A program made the position numbers and the translations under genes. A DNA stretch of 14,484 nt, from assembly GCA_964651005.1 (NCBI GenBank), contig CAZYVL010000063.1, positions 1 through 14,484 of the forward strand, given 5' to 3'. Below, piece after piece: positions 7,596 through 13,826 of this stretch; position 1 is the first letter of the stretch, and each line of letters begins with the position of its first letter. The notes beneath the pieces were generated by a model. That model made no database searches. It was not told the DNA's origin and saw nothing but the letters and a program-made list of their open reading frames with translations. Origin of the DNA: DATMFV01 sp964651005. Its GTDB lineage: Bacteria; Verrucomicrobiota; Verrucomicrobiia; Chthoniobacterales; Chthoniobacteraceae.

Positions 7596-9818
7596 ATGGA
7601 TCTCCCCGCCAAACACGCCCTGCTCGTCAGCCTCACCACCGCGCTTTCCGGCGGGGTGTTCCTGACCATCGCGGCGCGCTGGCTCAAGCTCCCCGCCATC
7701 ATCCTGTTGCTGGCCGGGGGCGTGGCGGTCGGCCCGGAGGGGTTCGGGCTGGTGCAACCCTCCAGCCTGGAGGGGGTGCTGCCGGTCATCATCTCCCTGG
7801 CTGTGGCGCTGATCCTTTTCGAAGGCGGGTTGACGCTCGATCTCCGCGCCTTCGCGCGCGGCTCCCAGGTGATCACGCGCCTGCTCTCCGCAGGGGTGCT
7901 GGTGACGTGGCTCGGGACGGCGGTGTGTGTCTGGGCGATCTTCCGGACCACCCCGGCGCTCGCCGTGCTCGCGGGCAGCCTCGTGATCGTCACCGGGCCG
8001 ACGGTGATCGGGCCGCTGCTCAAGCGGATCAAGGTCCAGCCCCGGCTGCACGCGATCCTCCACTGGGAGGGGGTGGCCATCGACCCGATCGGCGCGTTTC
8101 TCGCGGTGCTCTGTTTCGAGTGGCTCGCGGGCGGGAGCGGCGAGCAGGCGATTGCCAAATTCGCCGGGCGGATCGTCAGTGGCGTCGGCCTCGGCGTGCT
8201 GGGCGGCTGCGCCATCGCCTGGGTGTTCAAAAAGCGGATCGTGCCGCTCAACCTGCTCAACGCCTTCGTGCTGGCCGCCGCCACGCTGGTCTACGGGGTG
8301 ACGGAGTGTGTCATCTCCGAGGCGGGGCTTCTTTCGGTCACGGTGGCGGGGCTTGTCGTCGGCTGGTTCCGCCCCGTGGAACTCAAGCACATCCAGGAGT
8401 TCAAGGCGGAGATCACCGACCTGCTCATCGGGATGCTCTTCCTGCTCCTCGCGCCCCGGCTGCGCTTCGAGCAGTTTGCGGAGTTCGGCGCGCAAGGCGC
8501 GGCGCTGGTCGGCTGCGTCATCTTTCTCGTCCGGCCATTGAACATCTGGGTCTCCACCCGGGGGAGCGGCCTCTCCGTACGGGAGAAACTCTTCCTCTCC
8601 TGGGTGGCTCCGCGCGGCATCGTGGCGGCATCGGTCGCCTCGCTCTTTGCCATGGCGCTCACGGGAAAGGATGTCGGCGTGGATGCGCGCTTTCTGGAGA
8701 GCTTCGTCTATTCGGTGATCGTCTCCACCGTGCTTCTCCAGGGGTTCACCGCCGGGCCGCTGGCGAAGGCGCTCGGCCTGCAACGCCCCGCACCGGAAGG
8801 GTGGCTGCTCGTCAGCGCGGGGGCGTTCGCGCGGCGCATCGCCCGGTTCCTGCGCGAAGAGACCGGGCGCGAAGTGCTGCTTCTGGACACCAACGCCCGT
8901 CTCGCCGCCGAAACCACGGCCGCGGGGCTGCCTGCGCTTTGCGAGAACGCGCTCAATACCGATCTCGCCGAGGAGCGGATCGAGTTCCAGAAGCTCGGCC
9001 ATCTGCTTGCCCTCACGGATAACTCCGATCTCAACGAACTGCTCTGCAACCGCTGGGGCGGCGTGCTCGGGCAGGAGCATGTCCACCGCTGGAGCGCCGC
9101 CCGCCTGCAAACCGCCGCGCCCGGCGGGGAACGGCAGATCGTCTTTCGCGGGATTTCCCGTCCTTCGGTGATCGGTTCGGAGATCGCCTCCGGGGAGGCG
9201 TGGATGGAGACGGTGGTGGTCGGCGACACGCCGCCTGTCCTGGGCGGCCAGCCGTTGCTGGTCGCGCGCGAGGGGCGGGTGACGCCGCTTGCCCGCTTCG
9301 CCGAGTTCGGCCCGGTCCGCGCGGGCGACCGCATCCTGGTGTTGCGGAGGCCGCCGGGGTTCCTGGCGCGGAGTGTCGAAATGGCGCTCGACCTCCATGT
9401 GGGCAGCCTGGAGGAGCTTTACGACCGTCTTGCCGACGCGGCGGTAGCCTGCCGCCCCGCCGTCTCGCGGGAGGAGACACGCCGGGAACTCTCCGCGCCG
9501 GGGAGCAACGCCCTGCCCGCCACGCTCGGCCACGGCGTCGCCATTCCACACCTCTACAGCTCCGGCGTGGACCGCCGCCTGGCGATCCTCGTCCGGCTAC
9601 CCGATTGCCTCCCCATAGCCAGCGAGGCGGGCGATGGCGCGGAGGCCGATGAGCCGTTGCGGCTGGTCTTCTTCGTCCTCAGCCCGGCGGGCGACCCGGA
9701 GGGGCATCTCGCCGCGCTCGCGGAGATCGCCCGGTTCTGCGCCGATGCGGAGAACCGCAAACGCCTCTTTGCCATGCCGACGCCCGAAGAGGCGCTCGCG
9801 CTGCTGCGCGCCGGGTGA
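7596..9818 (+). CDS. CPA1-type cation:proton antiporter with RCK-like and PTS EIIA-like domains
   Basis: This 740-residue protein probably exchanges Na+ or K+ for protons across the inner membrane. Residues about 8-392 are the membrane domain, with FEGGLTLD (75-82), VTGPTVIGPLLKR (132-144) and HWEGVAIDPIGA (156-167), which holds the acidic residues E158 and D163 typical of NhaP-type transport sites. Residues about 400-500 resemble a TrkA-N/RCK nucleotide-binding fold: the Gly-rich loop is degenerate (VSAGAF, 406-411) but the acidic residue at the end of the second strand (D431) remains. A short RCK_C-like region (about 528-587) follows. Residues about 595-740 are a PTS EIIA-type domain with HGVAIPH, where H652 aligns with the phospho-accepting histidine of PtsN-like proteins. 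The design suggests gating by nucleotide and by PTS phosphorylation, which is inference. Ion specificity cannot be read. The stop codon is 15 bases from that of convergent ymdB. Confidence 0.92.
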   Translation: MDLPAKHALLVSLTTALSGGVFLTIAARWLKLPAIILLLAGGVAVGPEGFGLVQPSSLEGVLPVIISLAVALILFEGGLTLDLRAFARGSQVITRLLSAGVLVTWLGTAVCVWAIFRTTPALAVLAGSLVIVTGPTVIGPLLKRIKVQPRLHAILHWEGVAIDPIGAFLAVLCFEWLAGGSGEQAIAKFAGRIVSGVGLGVLGGCAIAWVFKKRIVPLNLLNAFVLAAATLVYGVTECVISEAGLLSVTVAGLVVGWFRPVELKHIQEFKAEITDLLIGMLFLLLAPRLRFEQFAEFGAQGAALVGCVIFLVRPLNIWVSTRGSGLSVREKLFLSWVAPRGIVAASVASLFAMALTGKDVGVDARFLESFVYSVIVSTVLLQGFTAGPLAKALGLQRPAPEGWLLVSAGAFARRIARFLREETGREVLLLDTNARLAAETTAAGLPALCENALNTDLAEERIEFQKLGHLLALTDNSDLNELLCNRWGGVLGQEHVHRWSAARLQTAAPGGERQIVFRGISRPSVIGSEIASGEAWMETVVVGDTPPVLGGQPLLVAREGRVTPLARFAEFGPVRAGDRILVLRRPPGFLARSVEMALDLHVGSLEELYDRLADAAVACRPAVSREETRRELSAPGSNALPATLGHGVAIPHLYSSGVDRRLAILVRLPDCLPIASEAGDGAEADEPLRLVFFVLSPAGDPEGHLAALAEIARFCADAENRKRLFAMPTPEEALALLRAG

Positions 9819-9833
9819 TTTTGCCAGGCTCGT

Positions 9834-10625
9834 TTACGCCGCGCTCCAGCGGCGGGCGAAGCGTTCGATGCGCTGCGCGCGCCCCGTTTCGCCGTCGATC
9901 TCCACCAGCGCGCCCCGGACGCCCACGACTCCGTTTGCCACGGGGAAGCGGCTCGGGAGATTGGAGAGAAAGCGGGTGACGATGGGCGCGATCTCCCGGC
10001 CAAGGATCGACTCCTCCGGCCCGCACATCCCGGCGTCGCAGAGGAAGGCCGTGCCGCCGGAGAAGATCTGTTCGTCGGCGGTCTGTACGTGCGTATGCGT
10101 TCCGACCACGGCGGAAACGCGGCCATCAAGATACCGCCCCACAGCGATCTTCTCGCTCGTGGTCTCGGCGTGGACATCGACAAAGATGACCGGCGTTTCG
10201 CGGCGCATCGCTTCCACCGCCTCGTCGAGCGCGCGGAACGGGTTCTCCAGATGCGGGAGCATGAAGGTGCGCCCCTGCACGTTGAGAACGCCGATCTTGC
10301 CCTTCGCCGTCTCCAGCACGACGCTCCCGCTCCCCGGCGTGCCCGGCGGGTAGTTGATGGGCCGCAGCAGGCGCGGCTCCGTGTCGATGTAGCCGAAAAT
10401 CTCCTTCTGGTCCCAGACATGATCGCCCGTGGTGACCACCGACGCGCCGCTCCGGAGCAGGTCGATCGTGATCCGGGGGGTGATCCCCCGCCCGCCTGCG
10501 GCGTTCTCGCCGTTGACGATCATGAAATCGAGAGCATACTCGTTTTTCAGGATCGGCAGCAGTTCGATCACGGCGCGTCGCCCCGGTTCCCCCACGATGT
10601 CGCCCAGAAACAAGATTTTTACCAT
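9834..10625 (-). CDS. ymdB: YmdB family metallophosphoesterase (2',3'-cyclic-nucleotide phosphodiesterase)
   Basis: YmdB proteins are cytoplasmic di-metal phosphoesterases. The Bacillus protein hydrolyses 2',3'-cyclic nucleotides and affects biofilm and other developmental choices; the role in Gram-negatives is less clear. All expected metal ligands are visible in this 263-residue protein: D9 (GDIVG), E40 and N41 (NGEN), H69 (GDHVWD), H152 (VDVHAETTSEK), and H177 and H179 (GTHTHVQT). The family signature GMCGPEESILG is also present. Length is standard. The start ATG (10625-10623) has AAAGGAAG just upstream. It is divergent from the amidase across 36 bases, so the two promoters must overlap or lie within the neighbouring coding regions. 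Confidence 0.96.
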   Translation of the reverse strand: MVKILFLGDIVGEPGRRAVIELLPILKNEYALDFMIVNGENAAGGRGITPRITIDLLRSGASVVTTGDHVWDQKEIFGYIDTEPRLLRPINYPPGTPGSGSVVLETAKGKIGVLNVQGRTFMLPHLENPFRALDEAVEAMRRETPVIFVDVHAETTSEKIAVGRYLDGRVSAVVGTHTHVQTADEQIFSGGTAFLCDAGMCGPEESILGREIAPIVTRFLSNLPSRFPVANGVVGVRGALVEIDGETGRAQRIERFARRWSAA

Positions 10626-10628
10626 GCG

Positions 10629-10636
10629 CTTCCTTT
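10629..10636 (-). promoter_or_regulatory. Shine-Dalgarno AAAGGAAG of ymdB
   Basis: On the minus strand AAAGGAAG ends three bases before the ymdB ATG, placing the AAGGA core five bases from the start codon. Confidence 0.7.
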
Positions 10637-10647
10637 ATCGGAAAAAC

Positions 10648-10652
10648 AGGAG
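10648..10652 (+). promoter_or_regulatory. Shine-Dalgarno AGGAG of the amidase gene
   Basis: AGGAG is followed by nine bases and then ATG 10662. This decides the start: the same frame is open from 10089, but that upstream part lies antisense to ymdB and is not coding. Confidence 0.7.
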
Positions 10653-10661
10653 TCTTCACAA

Positions 10662-11969
10662 ATGATTTCCCCCCGCTGCCGGCGGCGGATCGGGGCCGGT
10701 CTGCTCGCTCTGGCGCTTTCGTTCCCCCTCGCCACGCCCGTTACCCACGCCGCCGAACCGCGCAGCGTGCTCGCGCCCAAGCCGGACTGGTCCGATCTCG
10801 ACCCGTTCCAGAAGACGATCACGCGCGCGGAGTTCCTGCGGCTGCTCAACACGGTGTACGCCCCGGAGAATGCCTGGAGCGGCACGATCGAGGTCGGCAA
10901 ACGCTCTGCCACGATCCGCGTGCCCGGCGCGTTCCGTTCCAACTACCATCTGGAGTTTGCCCCCGACGCCGCTTCGGCGCGCCCCGTCCCGCGTTACTGG
11001 ACTCCCGCCGTGGCCCGTCGCGCCCCGGCGGAGAAGCCGCTTCTCGGGCTGACCATCGCGCTCGATCCCGGGCACATCGGGGGCCGCTGGGCCAAGGTGG
11101 AGGAACGCTGGTTCCAGATCGACGATGCCCCGCCGGTGATGGAGGGGGAGATGGCGCTGCGGACCGCGCGGCATCTCGCCGGGCGTCTCTCCGGCCTTGG
11201 GGCGAAGGTGGTCCTGGTGCGCGAGAAGAACGAGCCGGTCACGCGCGAACGGCCCAAGGATTTCAAAAAACTGGCCCGGGCGGAACTTCTGCGGATGGGG
11301 ATCGCACACCCGCGCGACGGGTACTCCGGCCCGAACGATCCCGCCAAGTTCCGCTCCGTCCAGTGGCAGAGCGAGCTGCTCTTCTACCGCGTGAGCGAAA
11401 TCCGCTCCCGCGCTGAACTCGTCAACGGGAAGATCAAACCCGACCTCGCCATCTGCCTGCATTTCAACGCCGAGGAGTGGGGTGATCCCGCCGAGCCGTC
11501 GCTGACGGATCGCAACCATCTCCACCTGCTCGTCAACGGCAACTACGGCCCGGGCGAACTCGCCAACGAGGATGTCCGCTTCGATCTTCTTTTCAAGCTG
11601 CTCACCCGCTGCGCGCAGGAGGAACTGCCGCTCTCCGGGGCGGTGGCCGACGCCCTCGCCGGGGCCACGGGGCTGCCGCCGTACGTGTATCATGGCCATA
11701 ACCGGGGGCGGAGCGTGACGGAGAATCGCTTCGTCTGGGCGCGCAACCTCCTCGCCAACCGGCTCTACCACTGCCCGGTCGTCTATTGCGAGCCGTACGT
11801 GATGAACTCGAAAGGGTTCTTCCACCGCGCGGAACTGGGCGACTACGAGGGGAAACGGATGATCGACGGCGTAGCGCGCAAGAGCGTCTACCGGGAGTAC
11901 GCCGACGCGGTGGCCGAAGGAGTGGCGCGCTACTTTCGCGAGAACCAGGCGAAAACCGCGCGGGAGTAA
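10662..11969 (+). CDS. Secreted N-acetylmuramoyl-L-alanine amidase (Amidase_3 family)
   Basis: This is a zinc amidase predicted to cleave the bond between MurNAc and L-Ala in periplasmic peptidoglycan, during cell separation or wall remodelling. The 435-residue protein starts with a Sec signal peptide: CRRR, a hydrophobic core, and a cleavage site near THA-AE (residues 28-32). The Amidase_3 fold starts at about 128 with LTIALDPGHIGG (H138). It continues with E163 (MEGEMALRTARHLAGRL), H267 (DLAICLHFNAEEW) as the third likely zinc ligand, and a candidate catalytic E377 (VVYCEPYVMNSKG). The catalytic part spans about 300 residues, longer than the usual 180-220; extra segments lie at about 190-250 and 270-350. 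Residues about 32-125 precede the fold and match nothing I recognise; they may anchor or regulate the enzyme. The stop codon is 23 bases from that of convergent lysR. Confidence 0.9.
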   Translation: MISPRCRRRIGAGLLALALSFPLATPVTHAAEPRSVLAPKPDWSDLDPFQKTITRAEFLRLLNTVYAPENAWSGTIEVGKRSATIRVPGAFRSNYHLEFAPDAASARPVPRYWTPAVARRAPAEKPLLGLTIALDPGHIGGRWAKVEERWFQIDDAPPVMEGEMALRTARHLAGRLSGLGAKVVLVREKNEPVTRERPKDFKKLARAELLRMGIAHPRDGYSGPNDPAKFRSVQWQSELLFYRVSEIRSRAELVNGKIKPDLAICLHFNAEEWGDPAEPSLTDRNHLHLLVNGNYGPGELANEDVRFDLLFKLLTRCAQEELPLSGAVADALAGATGLPPYVYHGHNRGRSVTENRFVWARNLLANRLYHCPVVYCEPYVMNSKGFFHRAELGDYEGKRMIDGVARKSVYREYADAVAEGVARYFRENQAKTARE

Positions 11970-11992
11970 GTCCGGGCCTTGGTCCCTGACCT

Positions 11993-12925
11993 CTACGGAG
12001 TCTCCGCCGTTGCCGTCTCTGCGGGTGCCCGCAGCGGGTCGAGCTTCGCCCGGACATTTTGCAGCAAGGCGAGGAACTCCCGGAGCGCCGGGCTGCGCGG
12101 GCGGTTGCGCTTGAGGAGGATGCCGATCGGGCGGCGCAGCGTCGGGTTGAGCGGGATCGCTTTCAGCGTCCCCGCCTCCACCTCCGAGTGGACGCTTGCC
12201 AGCGGGACGATGGAGATGCCCTGCTCGATCTCCACCGCGCGCTTGACGGTTTCGATGTTGTCGAACTCCAGGGTATGCCCAAGCAGAACTCCCTGTTCCC
12301 GGAAATGGCGGTCGATGGATTGCCGCGTCGGCAGGTCGGGATCGAAGGCGATGAATTTTTCATTCTTGAGCGCCGCCGGTTCCAACTGCTCATGCGCCGC
12401 GAACGGGTGCCCCGGGTGGCAGATCACGACGAGTTCATCGTCCATGAACGGCTCGACGTGAATCCCCTTGCGCGCCGCCGGGTAAGCCACCAGCCCCAGG
12501 CTCGCCTCTCCACTGAGCACCTGCGCATACACCTGCGCGGAGCGCCGGTAGGAGACGTGAATCTCCACCGCCGAATAGCGACGGCGGAACTCCTTCAGGT
12601 ACGGGGGGAGGTCGTGCAGCCCGATCGAATAGACCGCCGCGATGCGCAGATCCCCCGCCACCACATCCGCCAGTTCGTGGAACCGGTCGTCAAGCCCCTC
12701 GTAGATCGCCAGGATCTCCCGCGCCGCCTCAAGCAGCACCGCGCCCTCCGGCGTCACGCAGCATTGCCGCCGCCCGCGTTCCAGCAAGGTGCGCCCCAGC
12801 TTCTTCTCCAGGGAGAGAATCTGTTGACTCACCGCGCTCTGTGTCATGGAATTCACCGCGCCCGCTTTGGAAAAGCTGGCCGTATCCACGACATCACAAA
12901 AAATTTTCAGCGTTTCAATGTGCAT
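11993..12925 (-). CDS. LysR-type transcriptional regulator
   Basis: This is a 310-residue LysR-family regulator, which typically binds DNA as a tetramer and responds to a small-molecule ligand. The N-terminal winged helix-turn-helix covers about residues 1-60, with HIETLKIFCDVVDTASFSKA and SAVSQQILSLEKKLGRTLLER. A linker helix and a two-lobed ligand-binding domain (about 90-295) follow, starting GDLRIAAVYSIGLHDLPPYL. Start ATG 12925-12923 gives the canonical LysR N-terminus; the frame extends to a TTG at 12961, but that adds 12 unconserved residues. It is divergent from yggS, with 54 bases between starts. A LysR-like T-N11-A box overlaps its own -10, suggesting autoregulation. No Shine-Dalgarno is present. 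The co-inducer and target genes cannot be named; yggS is the nearest candidate, but it is usually not LysR-controlled. Confidence 0.94.
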   Translation of the reverse strand: MHIETLKIFCDVVDTASFSKAGAVNSMTQSAVSQQILSLEKKLGRTLLERGRRQCCVTPEGAVLLEAAREILAIYEGLDDRFHELADVVAGDLRIAAVYSIGLHDLPPYLKEFRRRYSAVEIHVSYRRSAQVYAQVLSGEASLGLVAYPAARKGIHVEPFMDDELVVICHPGHPFAAHEQLEPAALKNEKFIAFDPDLPTRQSIDRHFREQGVLLGHTLEFDNIETVKRAVEIEQGISIVPLASVHSEVEAGTLKAIPLNPTLRRPIGILLKRNRPRSPALREFLALLQNVRAKLDPLRAPAETATAETP

Positions 12926-12932
12926 GGGGGAG

Positions 12933-12947
12933 ATTAAACATCCTAAT
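12933..12947. promoter_or_regulatory. Candidate LysR operator, ATTA-N7-TAAT
   Basis: ATTA (12933-12936) and TAAT (12944-12947) form a short dyad that fits the T-N11-A pattern of LysR boxes. It lies between the divergent lysR and yggS genes and overlaps the proposed lysR -10 hexamer, the arrangement expected for negative autoregulation. The dyad is short, so chance occurrence is possible. Confidence 0.4.
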
Positions 12948-12961
12948 AGCTCGAACCGCAA
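12933..12961 (-). promoter_or_regulatory. Candidate promoter of the lysR gene, implying a leaderless transcript
   Basis: On the minus strand TTGCGG (12961-12956) is followed by 17 bases and TTTAAT (12938-12933), which matches the -10 consensus at five of six positions. Only seven bases (CTCCCCC) separate it from the ATG, so transcription should start at or next to the start codon. This explains the absence of a Shine-Dalgarno sequence. Confidence 0.5.
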
Positions 12962-12979
12962 AGGGTCAACATCACTTTT

Positions 12980-13699
12980 ATGAATCCGTCCATTTCCGAA
13001 AACCTGTCGGCGCTCCGTTCACAAATCGCCGAAGCGGCTGCGAAAGCGGGCCGCGCGAGCGATGAAATCGAACTAGTCGCCGTCAGCAAGGCCCAGCCTC
13101 CCGAAGCGATCGCCGAAGCGGTGCAAGCCGGGCAGATCGTCTTTGGGGAGAACCGGGTGCAGGAGGCCCAGGCGAAAGCGCCGCTCCTCTCCAGCCGCAT
13201 TCGCTGGCATTTCATCGGCCATCTCCAGTCCAACAAAGTGCGCCTCGCGCTTTCTCTCTTTGAGCGGATTCACGGGGTCGATTCGCTCGACCTCGCCCGC
13301 GAGATCGACCGCCTCGCGGCAGAGGCGGGGCTGTTCCCAAAGGTTCTTTTGGAGGTCAACCTCGCGCGGGAGAGCAGCAAGCACGGCTTCGATCCCGAGA
13401 CGTTGCGGGCGCAGATGGAAGCACTGCTTGGCCTGGAGCGCCTTGTTCTCGACGGGTTGATGGCGATCCCTCCCTTCACGCCGAAGGCCGAGGATTCGCG
13501 CCCCCGCTTCGCCGCCCTGCGGGAGCTGCGCGAGCGCCTTGCCACGGAGTTCCGCGTTCCGCTCCCCGAGTTGTCGATGGGGATGAGCCACGATTTTCCC
13601 ATCGCCATCGAGGAGGGGGCCACTTTCGTCCGGGTCGGGACGGCGCTCTTTGGCGAGCGGAAAGGGAAGGCGTGGAAGCCGGAGAACGCCGCCAGCTAA
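12980..13699 (+). CDS. yggS: YggS/PLPBP family pyridoxal 5'-phosphate homeostasis protein
   Basis: YggS proteins bind PLP without known enzymatic activity and buffer vitamin B6 and amino acid pools in the cytoplasm. This 239-residue protein has the fold-type III barrel motifs: the PLP lysine K37 (LVAVSKAQP), FGENRVQEAQAK, WHFIGHLQSNK, the HGVDSLDLA segment, and the C-terminal phosphate-binding region LSMGMSHDFPIAIEEGATFVRVGTALFG (quoted in parts: MGMSHDFPIAIEEGAT then VRVGTALFG). Length is typical for the family. ATG 12980 begins the conserved N-terminal helix; no Shine-Dalgarno is evident. In many bacteria yggS sits with division or pro-biosynthesis genes, but here it is divergent from a LysR regulator and convergent with a DNA-binding protein gene. 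Confidence 0.95.
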   Translation: MNPSISENLSALRSQIAEAAAKAGRASDEIELVAVSKAQPPEAIAEAVQAGQIVFGENRVQEAQAKAPLLSSRIRWHFIGHLQSNKVRLALSLFERIHGVDSLDLAREIDRLAAEAGLFPKVLLEVNLARESSKHGFDPETLRAQMEALLGLERLVLDGLMAIPPFTPKAEDSRPRFAALRELRERLATEFRVPLPELSMGMSHDFPIAIEEGATFVRVGTALFGERKGKAWKPENAAS

Positions 13700-13750
13700 A
13701 AACAAAAACAAACGCCGGGGGAAAATGAATTGCAGGAATTGGCGGAAAAA

Positions 13751-13789
13751 GCAAAGGGACCGCTGATTACGAATCAGCAGTCCCTTTGC
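13751..13789. terminator. Strong intrinsic terminator hairpin between convergent genes
   Basis: Arms 13751-13768 and 13772-13789 pair over 17 of 18 positions, with one C/A mismatch (13761/13779) and a three-base ACG loop. On the minus strand the hairpin is followed directly by five T residues (13750-13746), so it is a good rho-independent terminator for the DNA-binding protein gene, whose stop lies about 38 bases away. On the plus strand the following bases are AATTTGG, a weaker tail for yggS. The inner 17 bases have the form of a tRNA anticodon arm (see findings). Confidence 0.75.
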
Positions 13790-13826
13790 AATTTGGACCG
13801 GTTTCTCTCCGGCTTTCTTAAAAAGT

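Noticed and set aside
7362..9551. 729-codon open frame on the minus strand
   Set aside because: It lies antisense to the antiporter, whose domains and motifs are unmistakable. Its translation is Arg/His/Pro-rich low-information sequence, typical of shadow frames in GC-rich DNA.
10089..10661. Upstream in-frame extension of the amidase
   Set aside because: It is antisense to ymdB and would place the signal peptide in the middle of the protein; AGGAG before ATG 10662 marks the start.
12926..12961. TTG start adding 12 residues to the LysR protein
   Set aside because: LysR proteins begin at the HIETLKIF helix; the extension would cover the likely promoter.
13751..13800. tRNA gene
   Set aside because: Only an anticodon-arm-like hairpin exists; D-arm, T-arm and acceptor stem are missing on both strands.
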